DNA of 46,423 bases from Rhodospirillum sp. (GCA_021741145.1 JAIOYK010000043.1:1-46423); one strand, 5' to 3'. Numbered from the stretch's first letter, positions 16,163 through 25,337 are shown. The notes: a model not told the origin generated them from the sequence alone. Program-made: numbers and translations.

Positions 16163-17095
16163 TTAGCGAATGCCCTTGGCCGACAACTCGACGACCTGAC
16201 CGGCCTTGTCGGCGGTGATCAGGTTCGGGCCGGACGGCACGTTGCCCCCGGGCATCAGGCCGTAGTCGGCGTTCAGGGCGAGGAAAACCACGGGCAGGTA
16301 GCCCTGCAGGAACTGCTGCTGGTCGATGGCGAAGGCCGCATCGCCCGCCCCGACGGACTCCAGGAAGCTGGCGGAGAGGTCGAAGCTCGCGACCTTGACG
16401 TCGCCGGTGCGTCCCAGGGCCTTGACCGCGGCGACGGAGGGCTCACCGGCGGTGGAGGCACCCAGGGCCATGACCGTATCCACATCGGGATCGGAATCCA
16501 GGGCGGCGCGCACCTTGGCTTCAATCTCGGTGGGATCGTTGGTGGTGGGCAGAACACTCACAGGACCGCCAAACCCCTTGGCGAACCCCTCGCACCGCTG
16601 GTCGAGCGAGACATTGCCCACTTCCTGGTTGACGCAGATGCCTTTCTTGCCACCCATTTCCGCGAGTTTCGCGCCCGCGATTTCTCCCGCGGTGTATTCG
16701 TCCTGGCCCACGTGCAACAGGGCGCCCAGTTCCTTGGACACATCCGAACCGGAGTTCATGGAAATTACTGGAATTCCGGCCTCGACGGCGCGCTTGATCG
16801 AGGGACCCAACGCGTCGGCATCGGGGATCGACACCACCAACCCGTCGGGCTCCTGGTTCACGGCGGCGTCGATCATCTGGCTCATGGCCACCATGTCGAA
16901 GGTCTCCGGGGAGCGGAATTCCACATGGGCGCCCGTGTGCTTGGCGGCCATGTCCACGCCATTCTTCACCACCGACCAGAACGGGTCGTTGGCCTGGCCG
17001 TGGGCGACCACGATGATATCGGACGCCATGGCGCTGGTCCCATAGGCCATCATCGCGGCCGTGGCGACACCGCCCAAAATCCTTGAAAACTTCAT
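16163..17095 (-). CDS. Periplasmic sugar/inositol-binding protein of an Frc-type ABC importer
   Basis: 310 residues with a Sec signal peptide cleaved after GTSAMA (about residue 24), giving a mature protein starting SDIIVVAHGQANDPFWSVVK, the start of the ribose/fructose/inositol binding fold. Hinge-region motifs such as GLVVSIPDADALGPSI and GIPVISMNSG are typical. A CAGGAGACG site precedes the ATG. It heads the frcBCA-like operon and lies next to iolG, iolB and iolE, so an inositol or inositol-related ligand is likely, though fructose/ribose-type sugars cannot be excluded. Confidence 0.92.
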   Translation of the reverse strand: MKFSRILGGVATAAMMAYGTSAMASDIIVVAHGQANDPFWSVVKNGVDMAAKHTGAHVEFRSPETFDMVAMSQMIDAAVNQEPDGLVVSIPDADALGPSIKRAVEAGIPVISMNSGSDVSKELGALLHVGQDEYTAGEIAGAKLAEMGGKKGICVNQEVGNVSLDQRCEGFAKGFGGPVSVLPTTNDPTEIEAKVRAALDSDPDVDTVMALGASTAGEPSVAAVKALGRTGDVKVASFDLSASFLESVGAGDAAFAIDQQQFLQGYLPVVFLALNADYGLMPGGNVPSGPNLITADKAGQVVELSAKGIR

Positions 17096-17194
17096 GTCCG
17101 TCTCCTGTTCATGTTTTTAGGGTTGTTTTTTGCTTTTCTTGGCTCCGCGCGGCACCCGATCGCGCCGCGCATCCCGTCCCTGTTTTCGGGACGA

Positions 17195-17220
17195 GGGAAA
17201 AGGGGTTGGCCCCCTTTCCC
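17195..17220 (-). terminator. Possible terminator after iolG
   Basis: On the minus strand GGGAAAGGGG and CCCCTTTTCCC can pair with one bulged base around a short loop, 14 nt after the iolG stop. It is followed by TCGTCCCG rather than a clean T run, so it is a weak terminator candidate. It would separate iolG from the transporter operon starting at 17095. Confidence 0.4.
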
Positions 17221-17233
17221 CCTTGGATTTCCG

Positions 17234-18229
17234 TCAGGCGCCCTGAACGACGACGGCCCCCCCGGACTGGGCGGCCCGTGTCGCGGCGTCCGCGACGGCC
17301 AGGGCGTTGATGCCGTCCTCCAGGCTCACCGGGATCGGCGCGCCGTCCAGGATCGCCTCCACGAAGGCGTTCCATTCCGCGACATAGGCCCGCGCATAGC
17401 GCTCCAGGAAGAAATGTTCCGGCTTGGCGGTCAAGGCCCCCTCCGCCGATAACTTTTCCACTGTGTGCTCGAGCACGTTGCGGGCCGAGAGCAGTCCCTC
17501 GGACCCCAGAAGCTCCACGCGCTGGTCATAGCCGTAGGCGGCCCGGCGGCTGTTCTTGATGACCACGAGCCGCCCATCGGCGTACCGCATGACGATGACG
17601 GCGGTATCCACGTCGCCCGCCTCGCCGATGGCCGGATCGACAATGGAGGATCCCGTGGCGCTCACGCTCTCCGGCGCGCCCCCCATGATCCAGCAGGCCA
17701 TGTCGAAGTCGTGAATGGTCATGTCGCGGAACAGGCCACCGGAGACCTTGATGTAAGACACCGGTGGCGGCGCCGGGTCGAAGGAGGTGATGGAAAGAAG
17801 CTCGCCCTTGCCGATTTCCCCCGCCTCGAAGGCCGCTTTCAGCTTGGCGAAATTGGGATCGAACCGACGGTTGAAGCCGATCATCACCGGCTTCCCGCTC
17901 TCCTGGACCACCCCGCGGCAAGCCCGCGCCCGTTCCAGGCTCAGGTCCACGGGCTTTTCGCAGAGCACCGCCTTGCCCGCCCGGACCGCGGCCTCGATCA
18001 AATCCGAGTGGGTATCCGTCGATGTGGCGATGAGCACCGCGTCGATGGCGCTGTCCGCCAGGATCTCGTCCGTGGACCGGACCTCGGCGCCATGGGCGAC
18101 GGCCAGGGTCCCGGCGGCCTCCCCATTGATGTCGGAAATGGAGTGGAGCTCGCTTCGAGGATGAGCCGCAATCGTCCGTGCATGGACTTGGCCGATACGC
18201 CCCGCCCCCAGCAACCCGACTTTCAACAT
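17234..18229 (-). CDS. iolG: myo-Inositol 2-dehydrogenase
   Basis: 331 residues from the ATG at 18229 (GAGGG lies 7-11 nt upstream); the frame is open further upstream but the Rossmann domain starts at residue 3 with VGLLGAGRIGQVHA, so the longer version is not credible. The catalytic Lys motif is CEKPVDL and the active-site Asp/His region is DMTIHDFDMACWIMGG. IolG oxidises myo-inositol to scyllo-inosose with NAD, the first step of the pathway whose other enzymes (IolE, IolB, IolC, IolD) are encoded around it. A strong hairpin lies between iolB and iolG, so iolG may be transcribed partly on its own. Confidence 0.92.
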   Translation of the reverse strand: MLKVGLLGAGRIGQVHARTIAAHPRSELHSISDINGEAAGTLAVAHGAEVRSTDEILADSAIDAVLIATSTDTHSDLIEAAVRAGKAVLCEKPVDLSLERARACRGVVQESGKPVMIGFNRRFDPNFAKLKAAFEAGEIGKGELLSITSFDPAPPPVSYIKVSGGLFRDMTIHDFDMACWIMGGAPESVSATGSSIVDPAIGEAGDVDTAVIVMRYADGRLVVIKNSRRAAYGYDQRVELLGSEGLLSARNVLEHTVEKLSAEGALTAKPEHFFLERYARAYVAEWNAFVEAILDGAPIPVSLEDGINALAVADAATRAAQSGGAVVVQGA

Positions 18230-18310
18230 CTGATACCCTCTCAAATCGCCGACGGTCCCCGTCGGACGCGGTACAACGCGCATGGCGACCGGCGTAAGGT
18301 CCGGTCCCGA

Positions 18311-18364
18311 TGGAAAAGCCGCCCGGCGGTCCGAGGAGAGAGCGCCGGTTGGACCGCCGGGCGG
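18311..18364 (-). terminator. Strong terminator-like hairpin between iolB and iolG
   Basis: A perfect 14-bp inverted repeat (18319-18332 with 18351-18364; core GCCCGGCGGTCC) encloses an 18-nt loop and, read on the minus strand, is followed by CTTTTCC (18312-18318). It lies 50 nt after the iolB stop and 82 nt before the iolG start. It could terminate iolEB or act as an attenuating 3' hairpin. Confidence 0.72.
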
Positions 18365-18414
18365 TAAGGAGCGGGCCGGGGAAGGGAGTCCCCGGAAGCC
18401 CGCCAGGAAGGGGG

Positions 18415-19218
18415 CTACCTGGAGTCCCGCTGGAAAATCCAATCGTGGTCCGGATGGTTCCGGAAGCACCATTTGCGCACCGGCCCGGCCATCACGTTCA
18501 GGTAGTACAGGTCATACCCATAGGGCACGCCGCAGGGGTGGTGTCCCTTGGGCACAAGAACCACATCGCCGTCGGAAACGGCCATGGTCTCGTCGATCTC
18601 CCCGTCCTCGGTGAACACCCGTTGAACGGCGAACCCCTGTTTGGGATTCAGCCGGTGGTAATAGGTTTCCTCCAGGTAGGTGATCTCCGGCTCCCGGTCC
18701 TCGTCATGGCGATGCGGTGGGTAGCTGGACCAGTTCCCCTGGGGGGTAAAGACCTCGGTCACCAACAGGCTGTCGGCCACATCCGCGTCGGGCATGGCGA
18801 TGGCGTTGATATGGCGGGTATTGGCTCCCTTGCCCCGAACCTCGGAGGAGGGAAGGGGAAGACGGCGGGCCGGATGGCCACCATGGCCCGGCGCGGTGCA
18901 GACCGCGATCACGCAATCGGTGGTGGCCGTGGCGTCCCATCGTGTCCCGTTGGGAACATAGACGGACTGGGGCGGCGTTCCTTCGAAGACGCTCATGCGT
19001 TCCCCCAGTTCCCCGAAGGATTGGCCGTCCGCCGAGACCTCGGCCTTGCCCTCGACGAGCACCAGAATGACCTCCCGGTCGCCGGTCTCCTCCCCGGCGC
19101 TCTCCCCCGCTTTCAGGTGGTACAGGCCGAAGCCCACATAGCGCCACTGGGCATTTTCCGGAGTTATGTCATGGACCTTGCCGGTCTCGCCCCGGGGTTT
19201 ACGCAGCAGATCAGGCAT
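18415..19218 (-). CDS. iolB: 5-Deoxy-glucuronate isomerase
   Basis: 267 residues, normal for IolB. Conserved features include the metal-binding cupin stretch SSYPPHRHDED (His/Glu ligands), EITYLEETYYHRLNP and VPKGHHPCGVPYGYDLYYLN. It converts 5-deoxy-D-glucuronate, the IolD product, to 2-deoxy-5-keto-D-gluconate. The ATG at 19218 overlaps the iolE stop codon by one base and has AAGGAG upstream; the GTG just before it is less well placed. Translation is therefore coupled to iolE. Confidence 0.96.
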   Translation of the reverse strand: MPDLLRKPRGETGKVHDITPENAQWRYVGFGLYHLKAGESAGEETGDREVILVLVEGKAEVSADGQSFGELGERMSVFEGTPPQSVYVPNGTRWDATATTDCVIAVCTAPGHGGHPARRLPLPSSEVRGKGANTRHINAIAMPDADVADSLLVTEVFTPQGNWSSYPPHRHDEDREPEITYLEETYYHRLNPKQGFAVQRVFTEDGEIDETMAVSDGDVVLVPKGHHPCGVPYGYDLYYLNVMAGPVRKWCFRNHPDHDWIFQRDSR

Positions 19219-20135
19219 CACAGGGCTCCTTCAGGTATGCTTGTGTCCAAGCTGACCGCCCGTGCCATGGCCCGCAGGGACCGCAGTCCAAGGGACTGGT
19301 ATTCGACCGGGTCGCGGACCGCCGGGTCCTGCTCGGCCTCGATAACCAGCCAGCCCTCGTACCCGTGGTTCGCGGCGATGCGCAGGACGGGCTCGAAGGC
19401 GACCACGCCCTCCGGATCGCCGGGAACGGTGAAGACACCCCGCCGCACCCCCTCCAGGAAACTCAAGCCTTCGGCGCGGACCTGATCGCGCACGGCGGGC
19501 CGAACGTTCTTGCAATGGATGTGGGAGATCCGGCCCATGTATTTGGCGGCCAGGGCTTCCGGGTCCCCTCCCCCAAACAGCGCATGCCCCGTATCCAGCA
19601 ACAAAGAGGTCCGGGGGCCCGTATGGGCCATGAACGCGTCGATCTCGTCGGGGGTCTCGACAACGGTCCCCATGTGGTGGTGGTAGGCCAAGCGGATCCC
19701 CTGCTCGGCGCAATGGCTGGCGATGGCCTCCACATCCGCCCCGAACCGCGCCCAGTCCCCATCGGACAGGATGGGACTTTCGGATATGGGCAGGTCGTCC
19801 CTTCCATGGATCGCGTTGGAGGTCTCGCAAGCGATGCAGACCGAACAGCCCATGGCCTTCAAAAGATCCAGATGGGGCTGGATTGCCCTCTTTTCGTCGT
19901 CCACCGAATGGGCCAGCAGGTTCAAGGAGTGCCAGCCGGAGACGAAGGCCAACCCATGGGGCGCCAAAACGGCTTTCAGGGCCACCGGATCGCCGGGCAT
20001 CTTGTGCCCTTTTTCGATGCCATCGAACCCGATGGACGCCGCGTCCGACAGGCAGCGCTCGAGGGAGATATCGGCACCAAGGGTCTGGTCGTCGTCATTG
20101 GACCAGGCAATGGGATTCGTCCCGTAGTGTATCAT
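19218..20135 (-). CDS. iolE: myo-Inosose-2 dehydratase
   Basis: 305 residues, the usual length. The N-terminus [15 protein letters not shown] is the IolE signature, and the TIM-barrel metal/substrate residues occur in [25 protein letters not shown] and [10 protein letters not shown]. It dehydrates scyllo-inosose to 3D-(3,5/4)-trihydroxycyclohexane-1,2-dione, the substrate of IolD. It is the first gene of the minus-strand iol transcript, divergent from the RpiR regulator, with AAGGGAG before the ATG. Confidence 0.96.
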   Translation of the reverse strand: MIHYGTNPIAWSNDDDQTLGADISLERCLSDAASIGFDGIEKGHKMPGDPVALKAVLAPHGLAFVSGWHSLNLLAHSVDDEKRAIQPHLDLLKAMGCSVCIACETSNAIHGRDDLPISESPILSDGDWARFGADVEAIASHCAEQGIRLAYHHHMGTVVETPDEIDAFMAHTGPRTSLLLDTGHALFGGGDPEALAAKYMGRISHIHCKNVRPAVRDQVRAEGLSFLEGVRRGVFTVPGDPEGVVAFEPVLRIAANHGYEGWLVIEAEQDPAVRDPVEYQSLGLRSLRAMARAVSLDTSIPEGAL

Positions 20136-20481
20136 GATCTCCCTTCCGTTTTCTCCCGCGGGTCTGGCCGACGTTTTCGCCGATCATTATTCCGAACCCT
20201 ATTCTCTTGGGGTTGGCCGATGCGCCATCCAGTGATTTCCGAAATTTTTATTCCATTTTCAGCGCCATGCAACAAGTTTTTTCACGAATACGCCATTCCG
20301 AAGTTCTCTTGATATATCAAACCCATCGGGAAATGGCGGACACCACCGGGGAAAGAACGGGGGAAGAGACGATAACCCATTGACTTCCTTGGAAGCCCGA
20401 GGCGAAATTAATATTCTAAAAATGAGAACACCGCTTTCACAGATGGGGCCGAGACCACGGGTCCGACCTGGGAGATCCTCG
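20136..20481. promoter_or_regulatory. Divergent iolE / RpiR-regulator control region with candidate operators
   Basis: This 346-nt AT-rich stretch contains no gene. Seen directly: GAAA-N6-TTCC at 20241-20254 (one mismatch to GGAA-N6-TTCC, the known IolR operator of Sinorhizobium), GAAA-N6-TTCT at 20404-20417 (two mismatches, 65 bp before the regulator start), a perfect palindrome TTGATATATCAA at 20309-20320, and the inverted repeat CTTCC-TT-GGAAG at 20384-20395. These fit binding by the RpiR protein to control both itself and iolE. Promoter boxes are not clear enough to place. Confidence 0.55.
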
Positions 20482-21339
20482 ATGACCGACCAAAACTTCG
20501 ATACCCCCCCAACAGATTTCGAGCACTTCCGGGACATGATCGTCGCCCGCAAGGACAGCCTGCCCAAGCGGCTGGCACAGGTTGGTGAGTACGCGATTCG
20601 CAATCCCGATGAGTTCGCCTTCGGGACCGCGGCGAGCGTATCAGAGGCCATCGGAGTCCAGCCCTCCACCCTGGTGCGTTTCGCCAAACAGCTTGGATAT
20701 GCTGGCTTTTCCGATCTGAAGGACGTCTTCCGGTCGCGGATCAAGGAACAACGCACCTCCTACCAGGACCGGATCCGCGCCCTTCAAGTCGACACGGCGG
20801 GGTCGGCCGAATCCGAGATCCTCCAAGGCTTTCTCGACGCGGCCGCGGGCTCCCTCGGCGCCCTTTCCCGCACGGTGGATGTGACCCGTTTCGCCGAGGG
20901 CGTGGCCATCCTGGCCAAGGCCGATTGCATCTATCTGATCGCCCGACGACGCGCCTACCCCCTGGCGAGTTCCATGGCCTACACCTTCGCGAAAATGGGC
21001 ATTCGCATCGTCCTCGCGGGATCCGCCCCCGGCATTGACCCGGAAATCCTCGGCGGCGCCACGGACCGGGACGCCGCCATCGCCATGAGCTTCACCCCCT
21101 ATTCGAGCGAGACCGTACACCTGGCCCGCATGGTGGCCAGGGCAGGCGTTCCCTTGATTTCCATCACCGACAGCCCCTTCAGCCCAATCGCCGAGTGTTC
21201 CCGGATTTGGTTCGAAATCGCGGAACAGGATTTTTCCGGCTTCCGCTCCCTTTCCGCCTCCATGGCCTTTTGCATGGCCCTGACCGTCGCCGTCGCCGAG
21301 GCCCGGAAGCGGCAATCCGCGAGTAATGATTTGGAATAG
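20482..21339 (+). CDS. RpiR-family transcriptional regulator, IolR-like
   Basis: 285 residues from the ATG at 20482, chosen because TGGGAG lies 8-13 nt upstream; the open frame extends to a TTG at 20380 without support. An N-terminal HTH_6 domain (about 15-90, with ASVSEAIGVQPSTLVRFAKQ and LGYAGFSDLKDVF) is followed by a SIS sugar-phosphate-binding domain (about 120-275). In Sinorhizobium the RpiR-type IolR represses the iol genes by binding GGAA-N6-TTCC, and the late intermediate 2-keto-5-deoxygluconate 6-phosphate relieves repression. Its place between iolE and iolC and the matching sites around it support the same role here. Confidence 0.9.
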   Translation: MTDQNFDTPPTDFEHFRDMIVARKDSLPKRLAQVGEYAIRNPDEFAFGTAASVSEAIGVQPSTLVRFAKQLGYAGFSDLKDVFRSRIKEQRTSYQDRIRALQVDTAGSAESEILQGFLDAAAGSLGALSRTVDVTRFAEGVAILAKADCIYLIARRRAYPLASSMAYTFAKMGIRIVLAGSAPGIDPEILGGATDRDAAIAMSFTPYSSETVHLARMVARAGVPLISITDSPFSPIAECSRIWFEIAEQDFSGFRSLSASMAFCMALTVAVAEARKRQSASNDLE

Positions 21340-21375
21340 AAATTCCCATTGACCATAATATGAAATACGTGTTCC
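21331..21375 (+). promoter_or_regulatory. Probable iolC promoter with overlapping IolR-type operators
   Basis: A perfect GGAA-N6-TTCC site (GGAATAGAAATTCC, 21333-21346) overlaps the stop codon of the regulator gene. A second site, GAAA-N6-TTCC (21362-21375), lies 29 bp further on, inside a longer inverted repeat TGAAAT..ATTTCA (21361-21381). TTGGAA (21331-21336), a 17-nt spacer and CATAAT (21354-21359) look like a sigma-70 promoter whose -35 overlaps the first operator. Repression by steric block is inferred. Confidence 0.68.
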
Positions 21376-21450
21376 ATTTCAAGGAAAGAACACACCGCCC
21401 AAGCTCCCTCCCCGGAGCCGCCTGGGCGCATTGTCGTGGGAGGAAAACGC

Positions 21451-23373
21451 ATGGCCGGTTCAACGAACCAGGAGTTGGATGTCATCACCATCGGACGGTC
21501 ATCCGTGGACTTGTACGGTCAGCAAATCGGCACCCGTCTGGAAGATGTGGGATCCTTCGCCAAATCGGTGGGCGGCTGTCCATCGAACATCGCCATCGGC
21601 ACCTCCCGCCTCGGTCTGCGGTCGGGCGTCATCACCCGCGTTGGAAACGAGGGATTGGGGCGGTTCATTCGGGAACAAATGGCGCGCGAGGGGGTCTCCA
21701 TCCGGGGCATCGTGACCGACAGGACCCGGCTGACCGCCCTGGTGGTCCTGGGCGTCGAATCCGATACGGCCTTTCCCACGATCTTTTACCGCGAGAATTG
21801 CGCGGATATGGCCCTGGAGGACGGGGACGTGGATGCCGACTTCATCGCCACCTCGCGGTCGGTGCTCGTCTCTGGCACCCATTTCTCGAAGCCGAACACC
21901 GCGGCGGCCCAAATAAAAGCGATCCGGATCGCCAAGGAACTGGGCCGCAAGGTGATTTTCGATGTGGACTACCGCCCCAACCTGTGGGGACTGGCGGGTC
22001 ATGACGCGGGAGAAAGCCGCTATATCGCCTCCTCCCATGTCACCGAGGTCTACCGGACAATCCTCCCCGACTGCGATTTGATCGTCGGAACCGAGGAGGA
22101 AATCCGCATCGCCTCGGGAGAGGACGACCCGCTCCAGGCCCTCAAGGCCCTCCGCGCCCTGACCCCGGGTGTCATCGTCCTCAAGCGCGGTCCCATGGGC
22201 TGCGTGGTCTACGACGGTCCCATCGGCGGCACCCTGGACGACGGCACCGTCGGCCAGGGATTCCCCATCGAGGTCTATAATACCTTGGGCGCCGGAGACG
22301 GTTTCCTGTCGGGATTCCTGCGCGGCTGGTTGGGGGGCGAGAACCTGCGGACCGCCGCCACCTGGGGCAACGCCTGTGGTGCCTTCACCGTCTCACGCCT
22401 CCTCTGCTCGCCGGAAATCCCCACCTTCGAGGAATTGGGCCTGTTCCTAAAGGACGGCAGTCCCCACCGGGCTCTGCGCAAGGATGAACGCCTGAACCAC
22501 GTGCATTGGTCCACGACGCGGCGCCAAACCCACCCCAGGGTGATGGCCCTGGCCTGTGACCACCGCCTACAATTCGAGGACATGGCCCGCGAGGCCGGGG
22601 CGGATGTCGCGCGGATCGAGGCCTTCAAGGTGCTCGCCGTGCGCGCCGCGGCCGAGGTGGCCCGGGGACGACCGGGATACGGCCTGCTGCTGGACGACAA
22701 ATACGGCCGGTCGGCCCTGTTCGAATCCGTGAAACATCCGTTCTGGATCGCCAAGCCCCTGGAGGAGCCGGGATCTCGCCCCCTGCGGTTCGAGTTCACC
22801 CAGGACGCGGGGGGCCGCCTGATCGAATGGCCGGTGGATCACTGCATCAAATGCCTGTGCTTCTACCACCCGGACGACCCGAGCGACCTGAAGGCCCAAC
22901 AAATCGACAAGCTTCGGACCCTGTACGATGCCTCCCGGGCGGTGGGCCGGGAGCTGCTGGTGGAAATCATCGCTGGGACCGTGGGGACCCTGGACGACAC
23001 GACCATTCCCCGGGCTCTGGAGGAGGTCTACGCCGCGGGCATAAAACCCGATTGGTGGAAGCTGGAGCCCCAGGTCTCGGAGGATGCCTGGGCCAGGATC
23101 GACGCCACGGTCATGGCCAATGACCCCTGGTGCCGGGGTATCCTGCTCCTTGGGTTGGACGCCCCCCTGGATGACCTTCGAAAGGCCTTCAAGGCCGCTC
23201 GCCGCGCCCCCACCGTGAAAGGGTTCGCCGTTGGGCGCAGCATTTTTGGCCCCGCGGCCCGGGCTTGGCTGCGTGGCGAAATGGACGACAGGGCCGCCAT
23301 CGACGACATGGCCCGACGGTTTTCGGAGCTGACGGAAGCCTGGTTGGCCCTGGAACCGGAACCGCTGGATTGA
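21451..23373 (+). CDS. iolC: Fusion of 5-dehydro-2-deoxygluconokinase and a DUF2090 aldolase-like domain
   Basis: 640 residues from the ATG at 21451 with GGGAGG upstream; the GTG at 21436 would place the ribosome site inside the gene. Residues 1-330 are a PfkB-family sugar kinase, beginning DVITIGRSSVDLYG, with SVGGCPSNIA and the ATP/anion-hole motif NTLGAGDGFLSGFLRG (about 275-290). Residues 340-640 are a DUF2090 domain (RVMALACDHRLQFEDMA, LLLDDKYG, KPDWWKLEP), the TIM-barrel class that acts as the 2-deoxy-5-keto-gluconate-6-phosphate aldolase (IolJ role). The protein would phosphorylate the IolB product and cleave it to dihydroxyacetone phosphate and malonate semialdehyde. This fusion is known in alphaproteobacteria. 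Confidence 0.95.
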   Translation: MAGSTNQELDVITIGRSSVDLYGQQIGTRLEDVGSFAKSVGGCPSNIAIGTSRLGLRSGVITRVGNEGLGRFIREQMAREGVSIRGIVTDRTRLTALVVLGVESDTAFPTIFYRENCADMALEDGDVDADFIATSRSVLVSGTHFSKPNTAAAQIKAIRIAKELGRKVIFDVDYRPNLWGLAGHDAGESRYIASSHVTEVYRTILPDCDLIVGTEEEIRIASGEDDPLQALKALRALTPGVIVLKRGPMGCVVYDGPIGGTLDDGTVGQGFPIEVYNTLGAGDGFLSGFLRGWLGGENLRTAATWGNACGAFTVSRLLCSPEIPTFEELGLFLKDGSPHRALRKDERLNHVHWSTTRRQTHPRVMALACDHRLQFEDMAREAGADVARIEAFKVLAVRAAAEVARGRPGYGLLLDDKYGRSALFESVKHPFWIAKPLEEPGSRPLRFEFTQDAGGRLIEWPVDHCIKCLCFYHPDDPSDLKAQQIDKLRTLYDASRAVGRELLVEIIAGTVGTLDDTTIPRALEEVYAAGIKPDWWKLEPQVSEDAWARIDATVMANDPWCRGILLLGLDAPLDDLRKAFKAARRAPTVKGFAVGRSIFGPAARAWLRGEMDDRAAIDDMARRFSELTEAWLALEPEPLD

Positions 23374-23441
23374 GCCGCGCCGCCCGCGAACACGGGGCAC
23401 CGAAAACAAAGGCTCACCAAAATGAAGGGGAGGAGTGAAAA

Positions 23442-25298
23442 ATGACCGGATTTGAAAAGACCCGCCGACTGACCATGGCCCAGGCCGTGGCCCTGTTCCT
23501 GTCCCGTCAAAGGACGGTGATCGATGGCGAGGCCCTTCCCCTGTTCGGTGGGGTTTGGGCCATCTTCGGCCATGGCAACGTCTCCGGATTTGGCGAGGCC
23601 CTCTACCCCCTGCGGGATGTCCTTCCCACCTTTCGGGCCCACAACGAACAGGGCATGGCCCATGCCGCGGTGGCCTATGCCAAGGCCACTTTCCGACGCC
23701 GCATGATGGCCTGCACGACCTCCATCGGCCCCGGCGCGCTGAACATGGTCACCGCGGCCGCCGTGGCCCACGTGAACCGCCTCCCCCTGCTGCTCCTGCC
23801 CGGCGACGTCTTCGCCAACCGGATCCCCGATCCAGTCCTGCAACAGGTGGAGGACTTCGGCGACGGCACGGCAACGGTCAACGATGCCTTCCGCTCCGTC
23901 TCCCGCTATTTCGACCGGATCACCCGGCCAGAGCAGATCATTCCCGCCCTCCGGCGGGCCATGGCCGTCCTCACCGACCCGGCGGACTGCGGCCCCGTGA
24001 CCCTGGCGCTCTGCCAGGATGTCCAGGCGGAAGCCTTCGACTATCCGGAGTCCGTCTTCGCGGAAAAAATCTGGATCCCCCGCCGCCCCCGGGCCGACAC
24101 AACGGAGATCGCCGCGGCGGTGGAGGCCCTCCGAACCGCGAGGAAGCCGGTGATCATCGGTGGCGGCGGCGTGCTCTATTCAGAGGCGGGGGAAACCCTG
24201 GGAGCCTTCGCCGCCAAACGGGGCATCCCCGTGCTCGAAACCCAAGCCGGGAAGTCCGCCCTGCCCCACTCCCACCCCCTCAACATGGGAGCGGTCGGGG
24301 TGACCGGCACATCGGCCTCCAATGATCTGGTGGTCCAGGCCGATGTGGTGCTGGCCGTGGGAAGCCGCCTGCAGGACTTCACCACCGGATCTTGGTCCGT
24401 CTTCGAGAACCCGGAGATGGTCCTGGTTGCCTTGAACACCCAGCCCTTCGACGCCACCAAACGGGCCGCCCTGCCGGTGGTGGCCGACGCCAAGGTCGGA
24501 TTGGAGGACATCGACACCGCCCTGGGCGACTGGTCCGCTCCCGCCACCTGGACCGCGGAAGCCAAGGCGGGCAAGGCGCGCTGGGCCGAGGCCGCCGACG
24601 CGGCCACCATGCCGACCAACGCCGAACGCCCCTCCGACGCCCAGGTCATCGGGGCGGTCCAGCGCGCCCTGGGACCAGAGGTCATCGGCGTCTGCGCCGC
24701 GGGCGGCCTTCCCGGTGAGTTGCATAAGCTGTGGCGGGCCGAGATCCCCGGCGGCTATCACCTGGAATACGGCTTCTCCTGCATGGGGTACGAGATCGCG
24801 GGCGGCATGGGGGTCAAAATGGCCCGGCCCGACAAGGAGGTCGTGGTCATGGTGGGCGACGGGTCCTACATGATGCTCAATTCCGAATTGGCGACCGCGG
24901 CCATGCTGAACCTGAAGATCACCGTGGTCCTGTTGGACAACGGGGGTTTTGGCTGCATCAACCGGCTGCAGATGGCCTGTGGCGGCGCCAACTTCAACAA
25001 CCTGCTCGAGGACGCCCGCCAGGAGATCATTCCGACCATCGACTTCGTCCAACATGCCGCGGCCATGGGCGCGACGGCGGAGAAGGTTTCCTCCGTCGGC
25101 GACCTGGAGGCTGCCCTGCTCCGCGCGCGGGAAACGGAGGGACCCTCGTTCATTCTCATCGACACCCACCCCTTGATCACGACCGAGGCCGGTGGGTTCT
25201 GGTGGGACGTGGCCGTCCCAGAGGTCAGCGAGCGGGAGGACGTGCGAACCGCGCGCGCCGCCTATGTTCAGCGGCGGGATAAGCAACGCGTCGGCTGA
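23442..25298 (+). CDS. iolD: 3D-(3,5/4)-trihydroxycyclohexane-1,2-dione hydrolase
   Basis: 618 residues, the normal length. It is a thiamine-diphosphate enzyme: N-terminal Pyr domain with the catalytic Glu in AHNEQGMAHAAVAYA, a middle domain around 200-340, and a PP domain with the cofactor motif VGDGSYMMLNSELATAA followed by LLDNGGFGCINRLQ. IolD opens the cyclic diketone from IolE to 5-deoxy-D-glucuronate. It lies 68 nt after iolC on the same strand with an AAGGGGAGGAG site, and a clear terminator follows, so iolCD probably forms the plus-strand transcript. Confidence 0.97.
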   Translation: MTGFEKTRRLTMAQAVALFLSRQRTVIDGEALPLFGGVWAIFGHGNVSGFGEALYPLRDVLPTFRAHNEQGMAHAAVAYAKATFRRRMMACTTSIGPGALNMVTAAAVAHVNRLPLLLLPGDVFANRIPDPVLQQVEDFGDGTATVNDAFRSVSRYFDRITRPEQIIPALRRAMAVLTDPADCGPVTLALCQDVQAEAFDYPESVFAEKIWIPRRPRADTTEIAAAVEALRTARKPVIIGGGGVLYSEAGETLGAFAAKRGIPVLETQAGKSALPHSHPLNMGAVGVTGTSASNDLVVQADVVLAVGSRLQDFTTGSWSVFENPEMVLVALNTQPFDATKRAALPVVADAKVGLEDIDTALGDWSAPATWTAEAKAGKARWAEAADAATMPTNAERPSDAQVIGAVQRALGPEVIGVCAAGGLPGELHKLWRAEIPGGYHLEYGFSCMGYEIAGGMGVKMARPDKEVVVMVGDGSYMMLNSELATAAMLNLKITVVLLDNGGFGCINRLQMACGGANFNNLLEDARQEIIPTIDFVQHAAAMGATAEKVSSVGDLEAALLRARETEGPSFILIDTHPLITTEAGGFWWDVAVPEVSEREDVRTARAAYVQRRDKQRVG

Positions 25299-25337
25299 TT
25301 GGCGACGCGGTCCAAGATCTCGGACCCCCGTCACCGC

